Shown here: positions 43,757-51,942 of the stretch, piece after piece
Layout: each line of letters opens with the position of its first letter
How positions within the stretch are numbered: position 1 is the first letter of the stretch
Notes under the pieces: model-generated
Told to the model about the DNA's origin: nothing
The model's input: only the letters and a program-made list of their open reading frames with translations
Database searches by the model: none
Position numbers and translations under genes: made by a program
Origin: Dehalococcoidia bacterium
Lineage (GTDB): Bacteria > Chloroflexota > Dehalococcoidia > SpSt-223
Length of the DNA: 64,000 nucleotides
Assembly: GCA_026003895.1 (NCBI GenBank)
Contig: BPIC01000008.1
Span: 62,001 to 126,000 of the forward strand
Direction of reading: 5' to 3'

Positions 43757-44776
43757 CTATTTCTGGGCGACGCGCATGGGAAGGAAGCTGCCCTCGGTGA
43801 AGTCGTCGATGACGGCGCGGAAGCATGCTCGCAGCGCGCTGGTGAAGTCCCAGTAGACAAACTCGGCCATGTAAGGCTCGCCGTTGTCGTTGGTCTCGAA
43901 CGTCCAGATGATCTGTTGGGCGGTAGAAGCAGGCCCGCTCGGCAAGTTGCGGGCGTCCACGACGATGAAAAGTCCGCCCGGCCGCAGGATGCGGTGTGCC
44001 TCCGCAATGATCCGCTCGCCGACCGCCCGCGGCACTTCGTGGAAGAGGATGAACGCAAAGACGATGTCGAACGAGTCGTTGGCGAAGCCGGTTTGTTCGG
44101 CGAGCGCTTGCTTGAAGTGCACGTCGATGCCCATGTCGACGGCACGCTTGTGGGCATAGCGCACCATCGGAGCGCCGGCGTCAATTCCCCAGACCTCCGC
44201 ATTGGGAAAGCGCTCTTTCCAAGCGGTCGTGCTCTGGCCGACCGAGCAGGCGAGGTCGAGAATTCGGCGCACTTGGCCATCTTCCGGCGTTGGCGCGAGC
44301 ATGACGAGGTTGCGCTGCACATCGTCGCGGTTGTTGCGGCCGGTGAAAAAGTACTTTGTCCCGAGGTGGTAGACGTAGCCGGCGAGCGGGTCGGCGGCAT
44401 AGCCGCCCGGCTGCAAGTCATAATCCACGCGCGAAAAATACTCGGGAAGCGGAAAGTTCGGGTCCCAAGTCACGCTTCCCGGCCCGAGCCGGTCATACCG
44501 GTCGAGCTCAGCGACAAGCTCGTCCTTCCGCTTGGCGTAGGTAGCGAGGACACCCTGCCACAGCATTTCCTGCTGGCTCCGGTAGAGGCGATTGCGGCTG
44601 GCGACGATCGGCGTGGCTGCGAGGTCGTCATGGGGGGCGGCGGCCGCTGTCGCCTTCGCCATCACCGGCTGCACCTTCGTCATATTGAAGACGCGCACAC
44701 CCTCGACGAAGTCGAGGTAGCTCTCGTCGTCGCGCTCGGTCGGCGCGGGGACAGTGCCGATATATCCGCGATCCAT
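43757..44776 (-). CDS. class I SAM-dependent methyltransferase
   Basis: 339 residues from ATG 44776 (GGGGAGGA upstream). An N-terminal ~150-residue helical extension is followed by the Rossmann methyltransferase domain: motif I 'ILDLACSVGQST', motif II 'VWGIDAGAPMVRYA', 'FDIVFAFILFHEVP' and 'RILRPGGLFIVVDARN'. Substrate unknown; the long N-terminal region is not typical of the minimal family. It is convergent with crcB, three bases apart. Confidence 0.88.
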   Translation of the reverse strand: MDRGYIGTVPAPTERDDESYLDFVEGVRVFNMTKVQPVMAKATAAAAPHDDLAATPIVASRNRLYRSQQEMLWQGVLATYAKRKDELVAELDRYDRLGPGSVTWDPNFPLPEYFSRVDYDLQPGGYAADPLAGYVYHLGTKYFFTGRNNRDDVQRNLVMLAPTPEDGQVRRILDLACSVGQSTTAWKERFPNAEVWGIDAGAPMVRYAHKRAVDMGIDVHFKQALAEQTGFANDSFDIVFAFILFHEVPRAVGERIIAEAHRILRPGGLFIVVDARNLPSGPASTAQQIIWTFETNDNGEPYMAEFVYWDFTSALRACFRAVIDDFTEGSFLPMRVAQK

Positions 44777-44849
44777 CCGTCCTCCCCTTAGGCGCGACGA
44801 TCGGCCGAACGTCGCTCGACAGAATCCTACCTGCTGAGCCGATTGGCGG

Positions 44850-45314
44850 TCAGTCGCGCACCTCGACCACCATTTCGGTTTCGCAGCAAATATTGAGCGC
44901 GAGGCCGCTGACCGAGATCGCGGAGCGGGCATGGCGGCCCCGCTCGCCGTAGAGGTCCATCAAGAGGTCGGAGCAGCCGTTGGCCACCTCGGAGGCGCGG
45001 TCAAAGCCGGGAACAGCATAGACATAGGCGACGATCTTGACGATTCGGGTGACCTTATCGAGGTCGCCGATCGCGGTCTTGAGGGAGGAAAGAAGCGCCA
45101 GCGCGTTATAGCGCGTTGCCTCCCGCGCCCCTTCGACCGAGATTGCGTCGGGCACCGGACCTTTGAATGGATAGCCGCCGTCCTTGAAAGGGCCGTGGCC
45201 AGCCAAAAAGACGAGGTTCCCCGTACGCACTGCACGGACCCGGCGCGTAGTGGTCTGCGGCGGCAGCTCGGGTAAGGCGAGACCAAGCGCCGCAATCTTC
45301 TGCTCAATTTCCAT
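44850..45314 (-). CDS. RidA/YjgF family protein
   Basis: 154 residues from ATG 45314. Pattern 'EQKIAALGLALPELPPQ', 'RTGNLVFLAGHGPF', 'GAREATRYNALALLSSLKTAIGDLDKVTRIVKIVAYV' and C-terminal 'ISVSGLALNICCETEMVVEV'. The catalytic Arg of RidA proper lies in the segment before the last strands; 'HARSAISV' carries an Arg near it. Members deaminate reactive enamine/imine intermediates, or are uncharacterised paralogues like this longer (150-residue) group. It lies between the methyltransferase and a binding-protein gene on the same strand. Confidence 0.87.
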   Translation of the reverse strand: MEIEQKIAALGLALPELPPQTTTRRVRAVRTGNLVFLAGHGPFKDGGYPFKGPVPDAISVEGAREATRYNALALLSSLKTAIGDLDKVTRIVKIVAYVYAVPGFDRASEVANGCSDLLMDLYGERGRHARSAISVSGLALNICCETEMVVEVRD

Positions 45315-45345
45315 TGCGCGGACCTCTTGCTAAGCTGGGGCGCGG

Positions 45346-46896
45346 TTAGCGCGTGAGGGAAATTTGCTCAAACTGCGTCTCGCCGTCAGAGCGCGGTTTG
45401 AAGCCTTGCACCCGCTTCGAGATAACGTGGATATCGTCCGGCTCGATGATGAAGATGACCGGCGCTTCCTCCCGGAGGATCGCGCTGATTTGCTTCAGGA
45501 GCCCGAGTCTCCGCTGCGGATCCAGTTCGGTGGTGCTTTGCTGATAGAGCCGGTCAACTTCGGGATTACTGAACACCTTCTTTTGGGCGTCTGTGGTGTA
45601 CCACTGGAAAGTGAAGTCGGCATCCATTGCCGGGAAGTAGTTCGGACACCAATTGAACAACGGGGCGCGTTTCGCGCCGTTCCGGTTGTAGAAGCGGTCG
45701 AGGAATGGGGCGTTCTCGAGCACCTCGATTTCGGTCGTCACCCCGACTTCGCGTAAGTACCCAGCGAGCGCCGTGGTTTGGTCTCGGATCGCGAGGCACG
45801 AGGTCGGCGTTTCCATCTTCAGCGTGAAGCCGTTCGGGTAGCCGGCCTGCGCGAGAAGCTGGCGCGCCCGCGCCGGGTCATAGGGATATGGCTTGAGCGT
45901 GTTGTCGTAGCCGAAACCGATCGGCCCAACGAGTTGCCCATCGGCGACGCGACCGCGCCCGCCATAGATCTGCTTCAGGATCGCCTCTTTGTCGACCGCG
46001 TAATTGAGCGCTTGGCGGACGAGCTTGTTGCGCAGCGGCGTATCCTCGGTGATCGTATCGAGATCGGTAACGTGGAGGCGGGCATAGGTGGTAGACGCGA
46101 CGACGAAGCCATCGCGCTCCAAACCCGCGAGTGCGTCGAGCGGCGGCTGATAAATCATCTGAACATCGCCCGTCCGCAGCGCGGCCACGCGCGAGGAACC
46201 GTCAGGAAGGTGGAGGAAGGTCAGCCGCTCGATCGTCGATTTGCGCCAGCTCTCGGGGTATTTCTCAAGCACCAGCCGGGTGTCTTGCACAAACTCGACC
46301 AGCTTGAAGGGGCCGGTGCCGACTGGCTTGAGGCCAAAGTCGGCTGCGCCGAGACGCTGCACTTCCGCCGGCGGCACCACAAAGATGGCCGCCATCCGCG
46401 CCGGCAGAATTGCGTCCGGTCGACGCGTCAGGAATCGCACCGTCGTCGCGTTGACAACCTCCGCACCGCTCACGAGCGGAATGCGCCCGGCGAGCGGGAG
46501 CCGATTCTCGGGGTTGACCAGCCGGTCGATCGTGAACTTGACCGCGGCGGCGTCAAGCGCCTCCCCGTTGGAGAACCGCACGTCGTTGCGGAGGGCGAAT
46601 TCCCACGTCGTGTCGTTGACGACCTTCCAACTGGTCGCGAGCCAAGGACCGACGTTTCCCTTGTCGTCGACACGAGTGATCGTGTCGAACAGGGTGTACT
46701 TGATGCCGTTGTAAGAGCCGGCGTTGGAGTGGGGATCGAGGTTGGCGAGAAAGTTCGGGTTGCCGATGGTCAGGCGCTGGGGCGGCGGCGGCTCGGTCTG
46801 CGCCGGCGAGGTCGACCCGCTCGGCTGGGAGGCCGGTGCGCAGGCGCTCGCGACGAGGCCGGCAAGGAGAACGACGCGGCTGAACAACAAACGCAC
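45346..46896 (-). CDS. ABC transporter substrate-binding lipoprotein, peptide/nickel family 5
   Basis: 516 residues from GTG 46896, chosen because GGAGG lies 5 bases upstream; that GGAGG is part of an in-frame ATG codon at 46908, the alternative start. Signal peptide with lipobox ASAC, then a Ser/Pro linker. SBP_bac_5 features: 'TWEFALRNDVRFSNGEALDAAAVKFTIDRL', 'GTGPFKLVEFVQDTRLV', 'NKLVRQALNYAVDKEAILKQIYGG', 'ARARQLLAQAGYPNGFTL'. Third family-5 binding protein in the window without a permease neighbour. Confidence 0.93.
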   Translation of the reverse strand: MRLLFSRVVLLAGLVASACAPASQPSGSTSPAQTEPPPPQRLTIGNPNFLANLDPHSNAGSYNGIKYTLFDTITRVDDKGNVGPWLATSWKVVNDTTWEFALRNDVRFSNGEALDAAAVKFTIDRLVNPENRLPLAGRIPLVSGAEVVNATTVRFLTRRPDAILPARMAAIFVVPPAEVQRLGAADFGLKPVGTGPFKLVEFVQDTRLVLEKYPESWRKSTIERLTFLHLPDGSSRVAALRTGDVQMIYQPPLDALAGLERDGFVVASTTYARLHVTDLDTITEDTPLRNKLVRQALNYAVDKEAILKQIYGGRGRVADGQLVGPIGFGYDNTLKPYPYDPARARQLLAQAGYPNGFTLKMETPTSCLAIRDQTTALAGYLREVGVTTEIEVLENAPFLDRFYNRNGAKRAPLFNWCPNYFPAMDADFTFQWYTTDAQKKVFSNPEVDRLYQQSTTELDPQRRLGLLKQISAILREEAPVIFIIEPDDIHVISKRVQGFKPRSDGETQFEQISLTR

Positions 46897-46929
46897 GCAT
46901 GCCTCCATCGATACTGAATGCTGAATGCC

Positions 46930-46957
46930 ATACTACCAGTTCACCGGACCACGTCAA
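46930..46957 (-). promoter_or_regulatory. sigma70-type promoter of the third binding-protein gene
   Basis: TTGACG (46952-46957), 16-base spacer, TAGTAT (46930-46935) on the minus strand. A tandem ATTCAGC/ATTCAGT repeat follows the -10 in the leader. The 16-base spacer matches that of the first binding-protein promoter at 1473-1500. Confidence 0.5.
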
Positions 46958-46975
46958 GCGTTCCCGGGCGGACAC

Positions 46976-47857
46976 CTAGGCGGAGAAGTTGGAAACCAAG
47001 AGTTCGGAAACCGCGCCGCGATTGGCCGGATCGGAGTTGATGGCTCGCGGAGCAGAAACCGACTCGATTCGGTAGTCGGCGTAGAGCCAGCGGGTGAACG
47101 GTGTGTCGCTGTTCGAAAGGAGCACCCGGACTCCGCGCTCCGTTAAACGGTCGACGAGGGCTTTCAGCCATTTCTGGTCGTTCTCGTCGAAGCCGTTCGG
47201 GCTGTAGCGCGTGAAGGAGGAGGTCGACGCAACCGGCCAGTAGGGCGGGTCAAAATACACGAAATCGCCCGTTTTTGCGTGCTGGACGCTGCGGTCGAAG
47301 CTGGCGAGGACGATCTCGGCCCCGGCGAGTGCCGCACTGGCCGCCTGAAGCACCGCCGGGTCGTAAAGCCGGAGCGGCCGTTTGTAGCGCCCAATCGGGA
47401 CGTTGAACTCACCGCGGCGGTTGACGCGATAGAGGCCGTTGTAGCAGGTCCGGTTCAGATAGAGAAAACGGGCGGCGCGCGCCTGAAGGTCGAGCCCCGC
47501 AACCGACTGCGCCCGAACGCGGTAGTAGACCTCAGGGTCGTACTCGTAGCGATCGAGGGCATCCATCAGCCCGCTGGGATCATCGCGAACTTCAAGGTAC
47601 GCGCAGATCAGGTCCTCGTTGACGTCGCCGAGCACCGCGCGCGGAGGGCTCAGCGCGAAGAAAAGCGCCCCGCCGCCGACGAAGGGTTCGAAGTAGGTTC
47701 CGAACTGCGCTGGGACGCGTCGAAGCAGTTCAGGGAGCAAGTTGGTTTTCCCGCCCGCCCATTTGACGAACGGCTGCGCCGACGGACGGGCCTTGCGCCC
47801 AGCCGGGTAGGGGACGGCAGGGGAATCGGGCCGCGCGCCCGCCACGCCTTCAATCAT
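46976..47857 (-). CDS. dam: Dam-family DNA adenine methyltransferase
   Basis: 293 residues from ATG 47857; a TTG at 47866 is also possible. Motifs: SAM-binding 'PFVKWAGGKTNLLPELLRRVP', 'YFEPFVGGGALFF', 'LYLNRTCYNGLYRVNRRGEFNVPIGRY', and the catalytic DPPY in 'DFVYFDPPYWPV'. This is the alpha-type N6-adenine methylase of the Dam/DpnM group, so GATC-like sites are the likely target. Its start overlaps the end of the small upstream ORF by 8 bases, which suggests a functional pair. Confidence 0.9.
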   Translation of the reverse strand: MIEGVAGARPDSPAVPYPAGRKARPSAQPFVKWAGGKTNLLPELLRRVPAQFGTYFEPFVGGGALFFALSPPRAVLGDVNEDLICAYLEVRDDPSGLMDALDRYEYDPEVYYRVRAQSVAGLDLQARAARFLYLNRTCYNGLYRVNRRGEFNVPIGRYKRPLRLYDPAVLQAASAALAGAEIVLASFDRSVQHAKTGDFVYFDPPYWPVASTSSFTRYSPNGFDENDQKWLKALVDRLTERGVRVLLSNSDTPFTRWLYADYRIESVSAPRAINSDPANRGAVSELLVSNFSA

Positions 47858-48266
47858 CGGCCCCAATGCTGGGCCGATCCGGAGAGTCGAGCTCGGGCGC
47901 GCCGCTCACCGCAGAAGGGAGCGATTGGCCAGAGGGGCGATGGGCTTCCAAAATCGAGAAGATAATCGGCACCGCGTCTGGCGCGTCCACAAACAGCCGC
48001 TCGACAAACTCATTCAGAAACCAAGCGCGCAGCCGCGCCTGCACCGGGCCCTGCTTGAGAATCCGAGCAAGCTGACGACGGAGGCCGCTGCGGTCGAGGC
48101 CGCGGTTCACCTCGACAATGAGGCGGAGGCCCTCACCGCGGAGCTCGAAGTCGCTGCTGCCGTCGGGGAACACGATCTCCCAGCGGCCGCTGAGCCGCCG
48201 CTCGTTGATCCCGCCTTCGATTGCCTGCACCATCGCCTCAGCGACGGCGCGTGGATGATCACGCAC
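47850..48266 (-). CDS. unknown protein coupled to the Dam methylase
   Basis: 138 residues from GTG 48266. A helical start ('AVAEAMVQAIEGGINERR') is followed by 'WEIVFPDGSSDFELRG...LRLIVEVNRGL', which has an Asp and a Glu-x-Asn spacing loosely like PD-(D/E)xK nucleases, though the final Lys is Asn. Its end overlaps the dam start. It could be a partner such as a restriction or specificity protein, but no family is recognised and that is a guess. Confidence 0.6.
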   Translation of the reverse strand: MRDHPRAVAEAMVQAIEGGINERRLSGRWEIVFPDGSSDFELRGEGLRLIVEVNRGLDRSGLRRQLARILKQGPVQARLRAWFLNEFVERLFVDAPDAVPIIFSILEAHRPSGQSLPSAVSGAPELDSPDRPSIGADD

Positions 48267-48305
48267 CGGCTCTGCCCTCCGCCCGCCAGCGTGGGACGGG
48301 TTGCA

Positions 48306-50375
48306 TCAAGACACGTGCTCGGCGGCCTTCTTCGCCTCGGCGATGATCCCTTGCGCGAGATGCGGGGGCACTTCCTCGTAGTGGCTCAAGGTCATCTTGA
48401 AGGTACCGCGTCCTTGCGTGATCGAGCGGAGGTCGGTGGCATACCGCTGCATTTCCGCCAGCGGCGCTTGGGCGGAGATGACGCTGACGCCGCCGCTGGT
48501 GTTCATGCCTTGGACGCGCCCGCGCTTGGTGTTGAGGTCACTCAGGATATCACCGAGGAACTGCTCCGGCACCGTGATTTCGACGTCCATAATCGGCTCG
48601 ATCAGCACCGGGTTTGCCTGCATGACTCCCTTTTTGAGCGCCTGGGACGCGGCGATCTTGAAGGCCATTTCCGAGGAGTCCACCGGGTGATAGCTGCCGT
48701 CGTAGAGGACAACACGCAGATCCACGAGCGGGAAGTGCGCCAGCACTCCTTCGTGCAGTCCTTCCTCGATCCCCTTCTGGACAGCCGGGAAAAAGTTCTT
48801 CGGCACGGTGCCGCCGACGACACGTTCGGCAAATTCAAACCCTTCGCCCCGCGGCTTGGGTTCGAGCTCGATCATCACGTGGCCATATTGACCATGGCCG
48901 CCAGTCTGCTTCTTGTGCTTGTATTCGGCACTCGTCTTGGTCGTAATCGTTTCCTTGTAGGGAACGCGCGGCAAGCTCGTGGTGAGCTCGGTGCCAAACT
49001 TGCGCTTCAACCGCTCCAGCGCGACATCGAGGTGCGACTCGCCCAGCCCGGAGAGGATGGTCTCGCCGGTATCTGGCTCGCGACGGACACTCAGCGTGTG
49101 GTCTTCTTCGACGAGTCGGGCGAGCGCGGCTCCCATCTTGTCGACGTCCGCCTTCGACTTAGGATGGACAGCGGCGGCGTAGACCGGAGCCGGGAACTCA
49201 ATCCCCGGCAGGACCACTGGGCGTTCGCGGGCGGTCAGGGTATCACCAGTGCCCGTCTCCACGAGCTTCGTGACCGCGCCGATATCGCCCGCGAGGAGCG
49301 CTGGGACCGGGTCTTGGTGCTTGCCGCGGAGCACATAGACGGTGCCGATACGCTCTTCCTTGCCTTTGTTGGCATTGAAGACGTGGCTGTCTGCCTTGAG
49401 AGTGCCGGAGTAGACCCGGAAATAGGTCAACTTGCCGACAAAGGGGTCGGCGGAGGTCTTGAACACGAGCGCTGCCAACGGTCCGTCCGGGTCAGCCGTC
49501 AGCTCGGTTTCCTTCCCTTGGACAGTTGCCGGGAACGGGCCGCGGTCGATCGGAGATGGCGCGAGGTCGACCAGCGCATCGAGGAGCAAGGAGCAGGCTT
49601 TGTTGGCGAGCGCCGATCCGACGAGGACCGGTGTCAGCCGGCCGGCAAAGATCCCTTCACGCAAACCACGGATGATTTCGTCGTCGCTTAGCTCTTCGCC
49701 CTCGAGGTATTTGGTCATCAGCTCATCGTCTTGCTCGGCAACGGCCTCGACCATCATTTCGCGGTAGCTGGCGACCTCGGCCTCGAGCTCAGTGGGAATC
49801 GGCCCGGCCTCCAGTTTCGGACCGGAGCGCGCTTCGCGCCGAATGAGATCTACGACGCCGGAGAATTTGTCCTGAGCACCGATCGGCACTTGGATGGGGA
49901 TGCAGGCGGCGCCGAACATGTCGCGCACCTGCGTGAGCGTCTTTCCGAAGTCGGCGTTCTCGCGGTCGATCTTGTTGATGAAGATGAATCGTGGGAGCTT
50001 GGCGTCGTTTGCCGCCTTCCAATTGAGCTCGGTGCCGACCTCGACGCCGCCCACGGCGTCGACGACGAAAACCGCGGTATCGGCGACCCGCAAGGCCTCA
50101 CGCACTTCGCCGACAAAATCGGCGTAGCCGGGGGTGTCGAGGACGTTGATCTTGTGTTCGCGCCACTCGCAGGGCAGCACTGAGAGGCTGATCGAGATCC
50201 GGCGGCGTTGCTCGTCCGGCTCGTAGTCCGAGACGGTGTTGCCCTCCTCGACCTTGCCGAGCCGCGTGATCGCTCCCGTCGCGAACAGGAGCGCCTCTCC
50301 GAGGCTCGTTTTGCCGGCGCCGCCATGGCCGACCAGAGCCACATTCCGCAACTGCTCTGTGCGGTAGCTCTTCAT
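48306..50375 (-). CDS. fusA: elongation factor G paralogue (EF-G2/EF-G-like)
   Basis: 689 residues from ATG 50375 (GGAGG upstream). GTPase motifs: 'GHGGAGKTSLGEAL', 'DTPGYADFVGEVREAL', 'INKIDREN'. Switch I is 'SDYEPDEQRRRISIS' instead of the EF-G 'DWMEQEQERGITI', which marks the EF-G-like group. Domains II-V follow ('GLGESHLDVALERLKRKFG', 'GHGQYGHVMIELEP', 'GDILSDLNTKRGRVQGM'). Canonical EF-G probably lies elsewhere with the ribosomal genes; this paralogue may translocate under special conditions or act in recycling. Confidence 0.9.
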   Translation of the reverse strand: MKSYRTEQLRNVALVGHGGAGKTSLGEALLFATGAITRLGKVEEGNTVSDYEPDEQRRRISISLSVLPCEWREHKINVLDTPGYADFVGEVREALRVADTAVFVVDAVGGVEVGTELNWKAANDAKLPRFIFINKIDRENADFGKTLTQVRDMFGAACIPIQVPIGAQDKFSGVVDLIRREARSGPKLEAGPIPTELEAEVASYREMMVEAVAEQDDELMTKYLEGEELSDDEIIRGLREGIFAGRLTPVLVGSALANKACSLLLDALVDLAPSPIDRGPFPATVQGKETELTADPDGPLAALVFKTSADPFVGKLTYFRVYSGTLKADSHVFNANKGKEERIGTVYVLRGKHQDPVPALLAGDIGAVTKLVETGTGDTLTARERPVVLPGIEFPAPVYAAAVHPKSKADVDKMGAALARLVEEDHTLSVRREPDTGETILSGLGESHLDVALERLKRKFGTELTTSLPRVPYKETITTKTSAEYKHKKQTGGHGQYGHVMIELEPKPRGEGFEFAERVVGGTVPKNFFPAVQKGIEEGLHEGVLAHFPLVDLRVVLYDGSYHPVDSSEMAFKIAASQALKKGVMQANPVLIEPIMDVEITVPEQFLGDILSDLNTKRGRVQGMNTSGGVSVISAQAPLAEMQRYATDLRSITQGRGTFKMTLSHYEEVPPHLAQGIIAEAKKAAEHVS

Positions 50376-50519
50376 CCGTCGATCCTCCACGCGAGGTGCA
50401 TTGGCCGTCGCCCGGCGCGACAACAACAATGAACGGCATCAGACGGTGGGAACTGAGGGACATGCCGTCGATCGCGCCGGATCGGGTATGCGCTATTTTA
50501 TCGGAATGCCTCTAACCCC

Positions 50520-50936
50520 TCAAAATGCGAGGCCAAACACGCGGCGGATCTGGCCGCGCGTCAACAGTCCGACGGTCAGCAAAGCGTGGGCCATCGGAAT
50601 CGGGTTTGGCGGAGCGGCGGGGCCACCGATCAGCCAGCCAACCACCGTTGGGGCAATGGAGAGGCCGCCGATGAGAAGCGCCAACGCAAGAGCGAGGGTC
50701 CGTCCCCACGGCCGGTAGGAGAGCATGCCCGCCCCAGCGACCACCAGTGCGCCGCCTGCGGCCAAATAGAGGGGGGCCAGAACGATGGGCGGCGCATCTT
50801 CCGGCGGGGCGACGAACAGCAGGGCGCCCCCGACGAACGAGAGCGTCCCGAGGGTCACGTGTTCCCACGCGAGCAACCGCAGCAGGAAGAGCCAGCCGGG
50901 CGGCGGTTTCAGATCGGTCGGACGACGCACCGTCAT
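50520..50936 (-). CDS. small integral membrane protein
   Basis: 138 residues from ATG 50936 with no obvious ribosome site; longer in-frame starts up to 51062 would overlap the SRAP promoter. Four hydrophobic segments are visible ('WEHVTLGTLSFVGGALLFV', 'LYLAAGGALVVAGAGMLSY', 'TLALALALLIGGLSIAPTVVGWLIGG', 'MAHALLTVGLLT'). No family recognised. Confidence 0.7.
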   Translation of the reverse strand: MTVRRPTDLKPPPGWLFLLRLLAWEHVTLGTLSFVGGALLFVAPPEDAPPIVLAPLYLAAGGALVVAGAGMLSYRPWGRTLALALALLIGGLSIAPTVVGWLIGGPAAPPNPIPMAHALLTVGLLTRGQIRRVFGLAF

Positions 50937-50974
50937 CGGCAGGAGTGTAACGAGAAATCGCGCCGCGTGAGAAT

Positions 50975-50988
50975 CGAACAGATATTCG
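50975..50988 (+). promoter_or_regulatory. probable SOS (LexA) box over the SRAP promoter
   Basis: CGAACAGATATTCG is an inverted repeat (CGAA-N6-TTCG) that fits the Gram-positive-type LexA box CGAACRNRYGTTYG at all but one position (A for G). It is followed two bases later by TATGAT (50990-50995), a good -10, so LexA bound here would block transcription of the SRAP gene 66 bases downstream. Confidence 0.5.
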
Positions 50989-51060
50989 GTATGATCGGAG
51001 TGCTCGGACGAGGGCGGTGCCGGCGTGGCGTCGGCTGCCGAACAGGAAAAAGGTGGAACC

Positions 51061-51717
51061 ATGTGCGGCCGCTATTCGCTCGGTGAGTTCTCCGAGATCC
51101 AACTTCGCTTTTTGCTCGACGGCCTTTCGATGGCGGTGCCGAAGCGATTCAACATCGCGCCGTCGGAACTCGCGCCGGTGGTGCTGCGGAACAGCCCGAA
51201 CCGGCTCGAAATGATGGTCTGGGGCGTGCTCCCGACGTGGGCGAAGGAGAAGCCGAGCGGGCGGCTTCTAATCAATGCCCGCGCGGAAACGGTTGCCGAG
51301 GCGCGGACCTTTGCACGCGCCTTCCGCACGAGGCGGGTACTGGTGCCCGCCTCCGGCTGGTATGAATGGAAGGCGACCCCGACCGGTAAGCAGCCCTACT
51401 ACTTTCGGCGAAAAGACAAGGAGCTGATGGGCTTCGCCGGGCTGGCGCTCGAGGGGGCTGAAGGGCCGGGCTTTGTGATCATCACCACGGCAGCAAGTCC
51501 CCTCGCGAGCCTCGTGCACAACCGCATGCCCGCCGTGCTTCATCCAGACGACGAAGATTCTTGGCTTGATCCAGCGAATAGCGATTCAGCGAGCCTCTTG
51601 CCGCTCCTTCGCCCGTTCGATGACGAACTCTTGACCTGCTATCCGGTGTCGCGCATGGTCAACCGCGCCGGCATCGATGACCCGCGGATGGTCGAACCGA
51701 TCTCGACAGCGTCTTGA
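51061..51717 (+). CDS. SOS response-associated peptidase, SRAP (YedK/HMCES)
   Basis: 218 residues from ATG 51061. Catalytic Cys2 is exposed directly after the initiator Met (MCGRYS). Other family landmarks: 'RFNIAPSELAPVV', the 'INARAETV' Asn, 'PASGWYEW' Glu, and 'HNRMPAVL' His. SRAP proteins form a stable thiazolidine crosslink with abasic sites in single-stranded DNA and shield them. An SOS-box-like palindrome lies over its promoter. Confidence 0.95.
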   Translation: MCGRYSLGEFSEIQLRFLLDGLSMAVPKRFNIAPSELAPVVLRNSPNRLEMMVWGVLPTWAKEKPSGRLLINARAETVAEARTFARAFRTRRVLVPASGWYEWKATPTGKQPYYFRRKDKELMGFAGLALEGAEGPGFVIITTAASPLASLVHNRMPAVLHPDDEDSWLDPANSDSASLLPLLRPFDDELLTCYPVSRMVNRAGIDDPRMVEPISTAS

Positions 51718-51942
51718 TCGGGGTGGCGCCGAACCGATCGTTTGCGCTGGCGCAGCGCCGCCGAGGAACCAACGAGGCCCTCTCGGCGACCGGCCGGTTT
51801 GGGGGCCGGCGAGCTGGCCGACAGGTTGCCCGTGTCACCTCGGTTGCTCTACCGAACCCTCCGTTTGGTCGCGCGGCGCCTCCTCGTCGAGGTACGATGG
51901 CCACGGAAACGTCGATCGGTAGTCGAGCAAAGGAGCAGGCCG

